NCBI GenBank assembly: GCA_020851455.1
Contig: JADZCT010000039.1
Location: forward strand, 62,001-126,000
Origin: Gemmatimonadaceae bacterium
GTDB taxonomy: Bacteria; Gemmatimonadota; Gemmatimonadetes; Gemmatimonadales; Gemmatimonadaceae
Reading direction: 5' to 3'
Length of the DNA stretch: 64,000 nucleotides
Made by a program: the position numbers and the translations under genes. The notes under the pieces are model-generated. The model saw only the letters and a program-made list of their open reading frames with translations, was not told the DNA's origin and made no database searches. Shown one piece after another: positions 45,735 through 54,302 of the stretch (its first letter is position 1; each line of letters begins with the position of its first letter).

Positions 45735-47531
45735 ATGACTCCCAGAATGGCCGCCTCACGCAACTTCGCGTATCGCGCAGCACTTGCAGTCGCAGCCTCC
45801 CTTGCGACTGCGCTCGCATTGCCGCGCGCGCAGGCGCAGATCATCCGTTCGCCGCGCACCGCCGATTCGGCCGACAGCACCGTGCCGGATACCATGCGCA
45901 GACCCATCGAACAGGCGCGGCGTATCCAGGCGGCGTTCGAGCAGTTCCGGCGCGCGCACCTGCCCGCGTTTCGCGGCGGCAAGCCAGGAGTCTGCGACGA
46001 GCAGGTCGGGCGCTTCTGCTACTGGTACGACGAGCGCGCCACCGCGCCTCCGGAACAGCCCGAGGTCACCGAGCACCGCCGCCAACTCCTCGCTTCGCTC
46101 GATTCGCTCGCCCGGCTCGTGCCCCGCGACGACTGGATCCTCGGCCAGCGCGTCCGCTACTACGTGGAAGAGGGGAAGCCAGCCTCGGCCCTTACGGCCG
46201 CGAAGTCGTGCACCACGGGAACATGGTGGTGCGACGTGCTCGCCGGCTACTCGCTGCACTCCCTCGGCGAGTACGAGCAGGCCGACAGCGTGTACTCCGG
46301 CGCCATCGCGAAGATGATGCCGCGCGAGCAGTGCGACTGGCGCGACCTCTCGCTCCTCCTCGACCCGGAGGCCCTGCAGCAGTATCGCCGCCTGCCCTGC
46401 GGAAGCCAGCAGCGGCGCGATTACGAGGATCGCACCTGGTGGTACGCGCGCACCCTCTACATGATGCACGGCAACGATTCGCGCACCGAGCACTTCGCGC
46501 GCGTCACCCTCGCGCTGCTGCTTCGCGACGCCGCCACGCCGCACCAGTTCGGCTTCGACGACGACGAACGCGAGCTGATGCTGCGTTTCGGCCCGTCCAT
46601 CGCGTGGATGCGCGGCAGCTCCTCCGATCCCCGGAAGCGCAGCTTCGACATCATCAGCCACGAGCCGGTTCCGGCCTACCGGTACATACCGGCCAACTTC
46701 GTCCTCAACAATCCCGCCACGTCCGACTCCGCCGACTGGCGGCTGCAGCTTCCTCCCGTCATCGCGCGCTACGCGCCTCCGTACGCGAAGGTGGTCAGGC
46801 CACTCGAGCACCAGAAGGCCATGTTCAGGCGCGGCGACTCGGCGCTCGTGGTGCTCGCGTACGACACCAAAGCATTCCCGGAGTTCTCAGGCACCCAGGT
46901 GCAGGCCCAGCTGACCGTGTCGCCCGGCGACGTGCCCCGCACCTTCGCCTCGCTCCGGTCGAGCCAGCCCGCCGGGATCGTGACGGCGAAGGCGCCCTGG
47001 GGGCCGCTCATCATGAGCGCCGAGGTCGCAGCCCCGGCGCGCGACGCGGTGGCGCGCGCTCGCTACGGCATCCAGCCGCCGTACGCCGTCGGGGCGCGGG
47101 TGAGTCTCTCGGACCTGCTCTTCTACAAGCCGTACGGGACCTTCCCCTCCACCGCCGACGAAGCCATCCCGCACGCGCTGCCAACCGAGCGCGTGGCGGC
47201 GAGCGAGAAGCTGGGCGTGTTCTGGGAGGCGTACGACACCGACCCGAACGGGGAGCGCATGCTCATCACCCTCCGCGTTGCGCCGGAAGACGAAGGCGAG
47301 CCGTCAGGCGGCTTCCTGCGCCGGGCGATCGGGCTGGGCGGCAAGGGAATCGTACCCGTGACGGTGTCCGTGCAGGACATGTCCGCGCTCGGAAAGCCGC
47401 TGTCGCCGCGGGCGCTCGAAGTTGACATTTCCACGCTTCCGAAGGGCGCGTACGTGGTGCACCTCGAGATCGAGGTCGCAGGGCAGTACGTCATTCGTGC
47501 CGATCACCGTATCGAAATCGTCGGACCTTAG
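45735..47531 (+). CDS. Exported protein of unknown function (possibly GWxTD-related)
   Basis: 598 residues with a signal peptide (about 1-34). The N-terminal half is helical with repeats suggestive of TPR-like packing (VRYYVEEGKPASALTAAK; GEYEQADSVYSGAIAKM). The block ERELMLRFGPSIAWMRGSS resembles the start of GWxTD domains, but the defining motif itself is not there. The C-terminal part (about 390-598) looks like beta-sandwich modules. Six Cys are present in the first half, possibly disulfide-bonded. I do not recognise the family. An ATG at 45747 is an alternative start. It precedes another exported gene by 59 bases. Confidence 0.75.
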   Translation: MTPRMAASRNFAYRAALAVAASLATALALPRAQAQIIRSPRTADSADSTVPDTMRRPIEQARRIQAAFEQFRRAHLPAFRGGKPGVCDEQVGRFCYWYDERATAPPEQPEVTEHRRQLLASLDSLARLVPRDDWILGQRVRYYVEEGKPASALTAAKSCTTGTWWCDVLAGYSLHSLGEYEQADSVYSGAIAKMMPREQCDWRDLSLLLDPEALQQYRRLPCGSQQRRDYEDRTWWYARTLYMMHGNDSRTEHFARVTLALLLRDAATPHQFGFDDDERELMLRFGPSIAWMRGSSSDPRKRSFDIISHEPVPAYRYIPANFVLNNPATSDSADWRLQLPPVIARYAPPYAKVVRPLEHQKAMFRRGDSALVVLAYDTKAFPEFSGTQVQAQLTVSPGDVPRTFASLRSSQPAGIVTAKAPWGPLIMSAEVAAPARDAVARARYGIQPPYAVGARVSLSDLLFYKPYGTFPSTADEAIPHALPTERVAASEKLGVFWEAYDTDPNGERMLITLRVAPEDEGEPSGGFLRRAIGLGGKGIVPVTVSVQDMSALGKPLSPRALEVDISTLPKGAYVVHLEIEVAGQYVIRADHRIEIVGP

Positions 47532-47566
47532 CGGCGCGGCACGCCCGACTTCGCCGCCAAGCCAGC

Positions 47567-47572
47567 TATCTT
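47567..47572 (+). promoter_or_regulatory. TATCTT -10-like element before the 47591 gene
   Basis: TATCTT ends 18 bases before the ATG at 47591, the same motif class as other TANNNT boxes here. No -35 box is evident. Confidence 0.3.
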
Positions 47573-47590
47573 TCGCAGAAGCCACCACGC

Positions 47591-48661
47591 ATGACCACGC
47601 CTCCGGCCTCCCTGGCCCGCGCCTTGGCGCGCTCGACCGCGGTTGCGATCCTCACCGTCGCGGCAATGCTGTCGTGCCTTCCGGGGGAATCGCCAGCCAC
47701 CGCAGCCGCCGATCCGGTCCACGACCGGCAGGGGCGGCAGGACTCCGCGGCCGACAGGAAGAAGGTCGCCAAAGGCGACTCGAACCGCGCAGCCGGCGAC
47801 GGACCCACGGCGCCACGTCGTCCGCCGAACCGCGACTCGATCATTGACGCCATGTGGCCGGTGAAGGGACCGCCTCCCATGCCCGGCTCGATCCTGCCGC
47901 GCAAGCGGATCGTGGCGTTCTACGGAAATCCGCTTTCCACGCGCATGGGCGTGCTTGGCGAGTACGAGCCGGACGAAATGCTGCGGCGGCTCGACGCGGA
48001 AGTCGCGGCATGGGAGGCGGCCGACCCCTCGATGCCCGTGCAGCCCGCCCTGCACCTCATCGCCGTGGTCGCCCAGGGAGCGCCGGGTCGCGACGGCAAG
48101 TACCGGCTCCGCATGGACTCCGCGCTCATCGAGAAAGTCGCGGGCTGGGCCCGGAAGCGCGACGCGCTGATGTTCCTCGACATCCAGGTCGGGCACTCGA
48201 CGCTCCGCGAAGAACTTCCTCGCCTGACCCCGTTCCTCTCGCGGCCGAACTTCCACCTCGGCATAGACCCGGAGTTCTCCATGAAGGACGGCGGCCTCCC
48301 GGGCAAGAAGATCGGCACCTACGACGCGGAGGACGTCAACTACGCGGCCGCGTTCCTGCAGGACATCGTCACGAAGAACGGGCTGCCGCCCAAGGTTCTC
48401 GTCGTGCACCGGTTCACCAGGAAGGGACTCACGAATTACCGGAACATCAAGCTCGACCCGCGCGTGCAAATCGTGATAGACATGGACGGGTTCGGGCCGC
48501 CGGGCCTCAAGAAAGGCACGTTCCGCGACTACGTGAGGGCAGAGCCGGTCCAGTTCGTAGGATGGAAGCAGTTCTTCAAGCCAAAGAACGACAACCCGCG
48601 CACGACGATCGCCGAGATTCTCAAGCTCTGGCCGCGGCCGGTGTACATCCAGTATCAGTAG
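47591..48661 (+). CDS. Exported or lipoprotein-like protein of unknown function
   Basis: 356 residues. The N-terminal helix ends in MLSC (Cys29), a weak lipobox. A disordered charged linker (about 40-95) precedes a single domain starting at RKRIVAFYGNPLSTRMGVLG. Conserved-looking segments are LMFLDIQVGHSTLREE, FHLGIDPEFSMKDG and VHRFTRKGLTNYRNI; the run of strands each ending in Asp, His or Arg suggests a TIM-barrel-like fold similar to glycoside hydrolases. I have no family name and no activity to offer. Its 3' end overlaps the convergent methyltransferase gene by seven bases. Confidence 0.75.
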   Translation: MTTPPASLARALARSTAVAILTVAAMLSCLPGESPATAAADPVHDRQGRQDSAADRKKVAKGDSNRAAGDGPTAPRRPPNRDSIIDAMWPVKGPPPMPGSILPRKRIVAFYGNPLSTRMGVLGEYEPDEMLRRLDAEVAAWEAADPSMPVQPALHLIAVVAQGAPGRDGKYRLRMDSALIEKVAGWARKRDALMFLDIQVGHSTLREELPRLTPFLSRPNFHLGIDPEFSMKDGGLPGKKIGTYDAEDVNYAAAFLQDIVTKNGLPPKVLVVHRFTRKGLTNYRNIKLDPRVQIVIDMDGFGPPGLKKGTFRDYVRAEPVQFVGWKQFFKPKNDNPRTTIAEILKLWPRPVYIQYQ

Positions 48662-49530
48662 TCTGGTAACGCCGAGCGCCGCCGGGGCCCACCGCGCCCG
48701 CGGGCCGGCAGGAACCGGACTTCACGTTCCGCGAACCGGCGCTTCATCACCCTGATCGCCTCGGCGCTCGAGTCAACCAGCACCACGTCGCGCCCGTGCC
48801 TGTCGGCCGCGTCGCCAAACGAGCCAGAGCCCGCGAAAAAATCGAGGAGGCGATCACCCGGCTTCGTGTGCACCTTCACGATGCGCTCCATTATCCCGAG
48901 CGGCTTCTGCGTCGGGTACCCCGTCTTCTCCCTTCCAGTGGGGCTCACGATCGTGTGCCACCACGTATCGGTCGGCAGCTTGCCGCGGCGGCGCTTCTCC
49001 GGCGTGACGAGCCCGGGCGCCATGTAGGGCAGCCGATCCGACTCGTCCGCACGGAAGGTGTAGCGATCGGGATCCTTCGCATACCAGAGGATCGTGTCGT
49101 GCTTCGGGCTCCAACGCTTCGTCGTGCGGGCGCCGTAGTCGTACGCCCAGACGATCTCGTTCTTGAACGACGCGCGCCCGAATATCGAGTCGAGCATGAC
49201 CTTCACGTAGTGCACTTCGCGGCAATCGAGGTGCACCATGAGCCCTCCGGTTGCGCTGAGGACCCGCTTTGCCTCCGCGAGCCGTGGCGCGAGGAACGCG
49301 AGATAATCGTCGAAGCTATCCGAAAACGACGACGTCCCCACCAGTTCTGTCGCGTAGCTATGCCCGCCGAACCCGGCTCGCGTGCCATCGAGCGACCGTC
49401 GCGTGCGCAGCCGGTCGCGCCGTTGCGTACGGCCGGTGTTGAAGGGCGGATCTATGTAGATGAAGTCGAAGGTCGCGTCGCCGAACTGCGCGAGCGCCTG
49501 CAGGTTGTCGCCGTGGTGGATGGTGATCAC
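48655..49530 (-). CDS. Orphan DNA methyltransferase, beta class (N4/N6)
   Basis: 291 residues from a GTG start. The catalytic motif IV DPPFN (27-31) is near the N-terminus, and the SAM-binding motif I (LLDFFAGSGSFGDAA) is near the C-terminus, the order of beta-class methyltransferases such as CcrM. Between them are a target-recognition region (about 35-60, 110-190) and the common HDTILWYAKDP block. It methylates adenine N6 or cytosine N4 at an unknown site. No restriction enzyme or specificity subunit is nearby. The frame is open upstream but would overlap the divergent hydrolase gene. Confidence 0.88.
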   Translation of the reverse strand: MITIHHGDNLQALAQFGDATFDFIYIDPPFNTGRTQRRDRLRTRRSLDGTRAGFGGHSYATELVGTSSFSDSFDDYLAFLAPRLAEAKRVLSATGGLMVHLDCREVHYVKVMLDSIFGRASFKNEIVWAYDYGARTTKRWSPKHDTILWYAKDPDRYTFRADESDRLPYMAPGLVTPEKRRRGKLPTDTWWHTIVSPTGREKTGYPTQKPLGIMERIVKVHTKPGDRLLDFFAGSGSFGDAADRHGRDVVLVDSSAEAIRVMKRRFAEREVRFLPARGRGGPRRRSALPDY

Positions 49531-49576
49531 GGTTGTAATCTGGCCGCGGGCGTCGGCCGGCGCCCCGCACCAGCGA

Positions 49577-49582
49577 TAGCTT
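49577..49582 (+). promoter_or_regulatory. TAGCTT -10-like element before the dienelactone hydrolase gene
   Basis: TAGCTT lies 32 bases before the ATG at 49615; a GGAG ribosome-binding site lies between them. It is in the 84-base gap between divergent genes. Confidence 0.4.
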
Positions 49583-49614
49583 ACGATACACAGCAAACGA
49601 ACCCGGAGCCGCCA

Positions 49615-50529
49615 ATGTCGCACGCGCGTTTCCGCCCGTTCGCGCCGGCCGCTCTGCTTGGCGCGATCGCCTTCGTCGCGGGCTCCTCCCGCGCAGGCGC
49701 ACAGGGCCACGCAAGCCTTCCGCCCAGCAACGACGCCGCCGCGGCGCGCATCGCCGCGAGCCCGCGGCACGCGGAGTGGGTGAAGATCCCGTGGGGCGAC
49801 GGCCGCGGCGACTCATTGATGGCGTACGTGGTGTACCCGATCACCGCCCGTGAGCATTCGCCGGTGGTAGTCGTGGTGCACGAGATCTTCGGCCTTGCCA
49901 CGTGGGTGCGCGGCGTGGCCGACCAGGTTGCCGCCGATGGCTTCATCGCAATCGCGCCGGACCTCAACTCGCGGGTCCGCGGCGGTCCCTCGACCACCGA
50001 GCTGCCCCGCGACAGCTCGGTGCGCATCATCGCGAACGTCCCGGTCGCCGACCGTGTCGCAGGGGTGACGGCCGCGGCCAGGTACGCAACGTCGCTCGCG
50101 TCGGCCGAGCGGCGCTACGCCGTGATCGGGTTCTGCTGGGGCGGCAGCACGGTGTGGTCATACGCCGTGAACGGCGGAATGGCCGGCTACTCCGGCGGCG
50201 TGGCCTACTACGGCACGCCGTATCTCGCCAACGGCGCGCCAGTCGCCGACTCGCTTCGGAAGATTGACAAGCCGGTAATGCTGCTGAATGGATCGCTCGA
50301 CCCGCGCATCGGCGCCGCGATGCCAGCGATCGAGGCGCAGATGAAGGCGCTGGGCAAGGATTACTTCGGCCGGAACTACGAAGGCGCCGTGCACGGGTTC
50401 ATGCGCGCCCAGGACGACCCCGCCCGGTCGGAGCGCAACCCCGACCAGGAGCGCGCCAACCTCGCGGCGTCCATGGACGCGTGGCCGCGCACCGTGGCGT
50501 TCCTGAAGAAGCAGACGGGAATCCAATGA
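49615..50529 (+). CDS. Exported dienelactone hydrolase family protein
   Basis: 304 residues with a signal peptide (about 1-30). The dienelactone-hydrolase catalytic set is visible: Cys174 (GFCWGGS), Asp229 (NGSLDPRIG), His260 (GAVHGFMR), and Glu90 (VVHEIFGL), which hydrogen-bonds to the Cys in this family. Cytoplasmic relatives open dienelactones of chlorocatechol pathways; the exported ones have unknown substrates. The ATG at 49615 has GGAG six bases before it. Its stop overlaps the UbiA gene (ATGA). Confidence 0.9.
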   Translation: MSHARFRPFAPAALLGAIAFVAGSSRAGAQGHASLPPSNDAAAARIAASPRHAEWVKIPWGDGRGDSLMAYVVYPITAREHSPVVVVVHEIFGLATWVRGVADQVAADGFIAIAPDLNSRVRGGPSTTELPRDSSVRIIANVPVADRVAGVTAAARYATSLASAERRYAVIGFCWGGSTVWSYAVNGGMAGYSGGVAYYGTPYLANGAPVADSLRKIDKPVMLLNGSLDPRIGAAMPAIEAQMKALGKDYFGRNYEGAVHGFMRAQDDPARSERNPDQERANLAASMDAWPRTVAFLKKQTGIQ

Positions 50530-51527
50530 GCCGCGGTCCGCGGGAATGGGCGCGGGCGTTCACCGGCTTCTACCCGCCGCTCGCCGAAGACATGGCCCGG
50601 CTCGACCCGGTTGCGCGTTTCCTCTATGCGGCTCGGAGCGTGATCCTCGTGATCTCGTTCCAGGCGGCGCTCGTCGCGGGGCTGCTTGCCCTCGGCGACC
50701 GCGAGTTCGAGGTCGAGCCGTTCCTGCTGGTGCTCGTGGGCTACGTAACGCTCCACGCCATCAGCAACCTCTCCAACGACTACTTCGGCGCGCGCCGCGG
50801 ACACGATACCGCCGATTCACCGCGCCGGCGCTACACCGTGCACCCAATCACGAGCGGCGCCGTGAGCGCGCGGCTGCTGCTCACGGGGCTTACGGCGCTC
50901 GTCGCGGTGGCCGCCGCCATCGGCGTGTACTTCATCATGCTGCGCGGCTGGGCCGCGGCAGCGCTGGTGGCCATTGGCGCGCTCCTCCTCTGGTCGTACG
51001 ACGCGGCTCCCCGGGCGCTCAAGGAACTCGGGCTCGGCGAAGCAGCCGCCTTCGTCGTATGGGGACCGCTCATGATCGCCGGCGGCTATTACGTGATCAC
51101 GGGGCGGTACTCGGGCGCCGCCATGCTTGCGTCGCTGCCCTACGGACTGGGCGTGATGTCCATCCTCGTGGGAAAGCACGTTGACCAGCGCGACTTCGAC
51201 TCACGCAAGCACCAGCGCACGCTACCGGTAGTACTCGGCGAGCGCGCGGCGCGAACGCTGAACCGCGGCGCGGTGATCGCCATGTACGCCGTCATCGCGG
51301 CCGGGGTGGCGCTCCGCGCCCTCAGCCCGTTCACGCTGCTCGTGGCGCTTGCGCTCCCCCGCGCGGCGCGAGCGGTGCGCGTGATGTCGGAGCCAGCGCC
51401 GAACACGCCGCCACCGGGCTACGTGGGCTGGCCACTCTGGTACCACCGCGTGTGCCTCGTGCACAACCGGATGTTCGGCTGGCTCTACCTGGCCGGGCTT
51501 GCGCTGGGCGCAATAGCGCAGCGCTGA
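50526..51527 (+). CDS. UbiA-family prenyltransferase
   Basis: 333 residues, about eight to nine transmembrane helices. The two Asp-rich motifs that bind prenyl diphosphate through magnesium are NDYFGARRGHD (near 82-92) and DQRDFDSRKH (near 219-228). The first is the UbiA/MenA type. Members attach isoprenoid tails to aromatic rings in quinone synthesis and similar reactions. Motif spacing fits the MenA group, but no other menaquinone gene is adjacent, so the acceptor is open. It is coupled to the upstream hydrolase by ATGA. Confidence 0.85.
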   Translation: MSRGPREWARAFTGFYPPLAEDMARLDPVARFLYAARSVILVISFQAALVAGLLALGDREFEVEPFLLVLVGYVTLHAISNLSNDYFGARRGHDTADSPRRRYTVHPITSGAVSARLLLTGLTALVAVAAAIGVYFIMLRGWAAAALVAIGALLLWSYDAAPRALKELGLGEAAAFVVWGPLMIAGGYYVITGRYSGAAMLASLPYGLGVMSILVGKHVDQRDFDSRKHQRTLPVVLGERAARTLNRGAVIAMYAVIAAGVALRALSPFTLLVALALPRAARAVRVMSEPAPNTPPPGYVGWPLWYHRVCLVHNRMFGWLYLAGLALGAIAQR

Positions 51528-51551
51528 GGGCCGCGCCGGGCCCGCGCGTGG

Positions 51552-52043
51552 TCACCCGAAGACCGCGGCGCCGAGTATCCACGCGGCAATCACGCAACCC
51601 GCGGCGATCTTCGCAGCGGTCGCGATTGCCCGGCCGATCGTCGCGCCTGTGGCGGCCCGCGCCGCGGCGCCATGGGTCGCGCCTCCCAGGTATTCCGCGG
51701 CGAGCGCGCCGAGGAAGCTGCCGGCGAACGCGCCGATCACCGATCCAATGACCGGCACCGGCACGCCGACGATCGCGCCTGCAAGGCCGCCAATCACGGC
51801 GCCCCACGCGCCCACTCGCGAGCCGCCGTACTTCCGCGTGTACCGCGCCGAGAGCACGAAGTCGAGCACCTCGGAGAATACGCCAATCAGCACGCTCCCC
51901 AGGATCACCATCCACCCGAAGTGCGCCGCGGGCACGAGCAGCAGGTATGCGATGCCCGACAACACCATCAGCCACACGCCGGGCAGCCCGAGCGGGATGA
52001 TCAGGAGCGATGCGAGCAGAAAGAGCGCGAGGACGATCGTCAC
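51552..52043 (-). CDS. DUF456 membrane protein
   Basis: 163 residues with four hydrophobic segments. DUF456 traits are the N-terminal PLGLPGVWLMVLSGIAYLL, the block FSEVLDFVLSARYTRKYGGS and the Gly-rich GAVIGGLAGAIVGVPVPVIG. The function is unknown. GTG at 52043 begins the first helix directly; another GTG at 52085 adds 14 polar residues. Neither has a clear ribosome-binding site. It converges with the UbiA gene. Confidence 0.83.
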   Translation of the reverse strand: MTIVLALFLLASLLIIPLGLPGVWLMVLSGIAYLLLVPAAHFGWMVILGSVLIGVFSEVLDFVLSARYTRKYGGSRVGAWGAVIGGLAGAIVGVPVPVIGSVIGAFAGSFLGALAAEYLGGATHGAAARAATGATIGRAIATAAKIAAGCVIAAWILGAAVFG

Positions 52044-52211
52044 GTTGGCAGAGTGGACAGGGTGGTCAAGAACCCTACGGTGCACGCAGCAGCCTAAGTT
52101 TCACCGCCGAGGCACGTAACCCGACAGAGTGTGAGGCCTTGCCCGACACCAGCGACCCACCCGACCGGGTATCCTGACTTCGTAAGGATCGCCCCAAACA
52201 CAGGAGGAACG

Positions 52212-52682
52212 ATGCTGCGGCTCCGTGACATCATGACGACCGACGTCGTGGCGTTCTCGCCAGAGACCAGCCTGCTCGAAGCTATCGAAGTGCTGGCTGA
52301 ACGGCACATCAGCGGGGCGCCAGTGATCTCGGGCAAACGCATCGTGGGCGTCATCAGCGGCACCGACATACTCGAGTTCGTGGCGTCGAGCCCCACGCTC
52401 ATGGCCGAGTATGGCGACTCCGGCCAGGACGACCGCAGCGCACTCGCGAGCCATCAGGTGAGCGAGGCGATGTCGGGCGGGCCGGTTGCGACCCTCGCCC
52501 TGAGCGCGACGGTACTCGAGGCGGCCGAGCTGATGCGCACCGCTGAAATCCACCGCGTGTTCGTGACCGACGACGACACCCTCGTTGGGGTGGTGAGTTC
52601 GCTCGACCTGACCCGCGCGCTCGCCGACCGCAAAGTGGTCAACCGAACCTTCGTGTTCCAGAAGCGATCCGAACTCGCCTGA
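52212..52682 (+). CDS. Tandem CBS-domain protein
   Basis: 156 residues made of two CBS domains (about 1-60 and 80-140) and little else. CBS pairs bind adenosine nucleotides or SAM and regulate partner proteins. Repeated strands are ISGAPVISGKRIVGVISGTD and HRVFVTDDDTLVGVVSSLD. The partner is unknown. A good ribosome-binding site (AGGAGGA) precedes the ATG. The next gene is Hsp20, 74 bases downstream, so a stress-related context is possible. Confidence 0.92.
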   Translation: MLRLRDIMTTDVVAFSPETSLLEAIEVLAERHISGAPVISGKRIVGVISGTDILEFVASSPTLMAEYGDSGQDDRSALASHQVSEAMSGGPVATLALSATVLEAAELMRTAEIHRVFVTDDDTLVGVVSSLDLTRALADRKVVNRTFVFQKRSELA

Positions 52683-52756
52683 AGCGCCATCGCGGCGCTC
52701 CAGGCATGCCTCAACGCAGTCCGAACGATTGGGCCGCGAGGCCCAGAGGAGGACAG

Positions 52757-53233
52757 ATGGCCACCAATCTCATCCGCCGCCCCGCGTGGGCAGCGCCAAT
52801 GTTCGCAAGCCGGCTCCGCACCATGTTCGACGACCCGTTCATGGGAGCGCTCACGGAGCCGCTCAAGCTGGAGGGCCTGCCGGAGTCCATCGGCTGGATG
52901 CCCGCCGTGGACGTGATGGAGAACGGGAACGAGTACATGTTCAAGGTCGAGCTCCCGGGGATGAAGCGGGAAGACGTCACCGTCACCTGGGAGAAGGAAG
53001 TCCTCACCATTCGCGGCGAGAAGGTCCGCGAGGAGAAGGGCAAGGAGAACGGAGAGCGCTTCCACCTCTACGAGCGCACGTACGGAGAGTTCAACCGCAC
53101 GTTCACCTTCCCGGCCGCCGTCGTGCCCGACAAGATCACGGCCGAGATGACGGACGGGATCCTCACGGTGAAGGTGCCCAAGGCGCCCGAGGCGAAGGCC
53201 GCGTCGCGAAGGATCGAGATCAAGCCGAAGTGA
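52757..53233 (+). CDS. Small heat-shock protein Hsp20
   Basis: 158 residues. An alpha-crystallin domain (about 46-150) contains EYMFKVELPGMKREDVTV and the DGILTVKVPKA strand with the Leu/Val that fixes the dimer edge; a short N-terminal arm precedes it. The C-terminal I-x-I/V motif is RIEIKP. These are ATP-independent holdases that prevent aggregation. A strong ribosome-binding site (GAGGAGG) lies before the ATG, and a perfect terminator hairpin follows. Confidence 0.94.
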   Translation: MATNLIRRPAWAAPMFASRLRTMFDDPFMGALTEPLKLEGLPESIGWMPAVDVMENGNEYMFKVELPGMKREDVTVTWEKEVLTIRGEKVREEKGKENGERFHLYERTYGEFNRTFTFPAAVVPDKITAEMTDGILTVKVPKAPEAKAASRRIEIKPK

Positions 53234-53267
53234 GCTGACCGGGCGCGGGAGGGGCGCCCGTTCCCGG

Positions 53268-53294
53268 GGCCGCGCCGCCACTGGCGGCGCGGCC
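53268..53294 (+). terminator. Perfect 12-pair hairpin after hsp20
   Basis: GGCCGCGCCGCC pairs fully with GGCGGCGCGGCC around an ACT loop, followed by TCTCTCGTT. It separates hsp20 from the PorV-like gene. The stem is the strongest intrinsic-terminator candidate seen in the window. Confidence 0.75.
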
Positions 53295-53345
53295 TCTCTC
53301 GTTGCCGGGCTACCGCATACCGGCGCGTGACGGCACTTTCGACGG

Positions 53346-54302
53346 ATGCATAAATGCCATCGTTCACCTGCGGTCGCGATCGTCCTCTCGCTCTGCCTCC
53401 TGCCGCTCGCGTCACGCGAGGCGCGTGCGCAGGATGCCGGCCCGCTCGCGCTCCTGCTCCCCAAGGGGGCGCGCGCCGCGTCCATGGGCAACGCATGGGT
53501 CGCAGGCCGCGACGAGTACGCGATTTTCCACAACCCGGCGCAGGTCAGCGCGTCGAGCGGATTCGGACTCACCGCCGCGCTCTTCGCCGTTGACGCGCGC
53601 GCGGTATCGCTTGCATCCGCGTCGGCCGTCGGGCCGGTGACCCTGGGATGGGGCGTCCAGTTCGTGGACTTCTCCATGCCGCGAACGAACACGGCTTACC
53701 CGTTCAAGCCCGATGCCCTCACGGAGCGCGGCGACGCATCGCTCTTCAGCCTCGTCGCCGTGGCTGCGGGGCAGTCAACGTACAAGGACTTCAGGATCGG
53801 GGTGGCGGCGAAGTACGCCGAAGACGCCGCGCCCCGCGAAACGTCGGCCAGCGGCCTTCTCGTGACGCCCGCGCGCGGATCGGCGTTTCTTGCCGACGCG
53901 GGCGTCTCGCACGCGCTGTGGACCGGCACCGCTGGCCTCGCCGTGCAGAACATAGCCCACCCGTACCGGCTCGGCGCCGACCGTTTCGCCGTTCCCACGC
54001 AGGCGGTGCTCGGCTGGGCGGCGCAGAAGCCGCTCGGCCCGCTCGACGTCGCGCTTGCAACACAACTCATCGCGCGGCGCGGCGGGTGGCTGGGCGCCGG
54101 CGGAGGAATCGAGGTCGGGTGGAGCTGGATCGAGGGCTACAACATCGCCGGGCGCGTGGGCGCCCGCCGCACCGAATCGCCCGGAGAGCGCCCCGTTGGG
54201 CTTGGCTTCGGCTTCACCGCCGACCGGCTCAACGTGGACTATGGCGTGAACCTCTTCGAGGGGAATACCGCCGCGCACTACGTCACGGTGAGGTGGCGAT
54301 GA
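53346..54302 (+). CDS. PorV/PorQ-like outer-membrane beta-barrel protein
   Basis: 318 residues with a signal peptide (about 1-27). The start ASMGNAWVAGRDEYAIFHNPAQV is typical of the PorV/PorQ/UPF0164 group, followed by regularly spaced amphipathic strands and a C-terminal aromatic-x-Arg strand (YVTVRWR). Relatives in Bacteroidota belong to the type IX secretion system, but no other T9SS component is in the window, so a general porin or lipid-transport role is equally possible. It shares ATGA with the next gene. Confidence 0.82.
   Translation: MHKCHRSPAVAIVLSLCLLPLASREARAQDAGPLALLLPKGARAASMGNAWVAGRDEYAIFHNPAQVSASSGFGLTAALFAVDARAVSLASASAVGPVTLGWGVQFVDFSMPRTNTAYPFKPDALTERGDASLFSLVAVAAGQSTYKDFRIGVAAKYAEDAAPRETSASGLLVTPARGSAFLADAGVSHALWTGTAGLAVQNIAHPYRLGADRFAVPTQAVLGWAAQKPLGPLDVALATQLIARRGGWLGAGGGIEVGWSWIEGYNIAGRVGARRTESPGERPVGLGFGFTADRLNVDYGVNLFEGNTAAHYVTVRWR

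Noticed and set aside
53346-54302. Evidence for a type IX secretion system
   Set aside because: Only a PorV-like barrel is present; no gliding or T9SS core genes and no C-terminal sorting domains were seen in the window.
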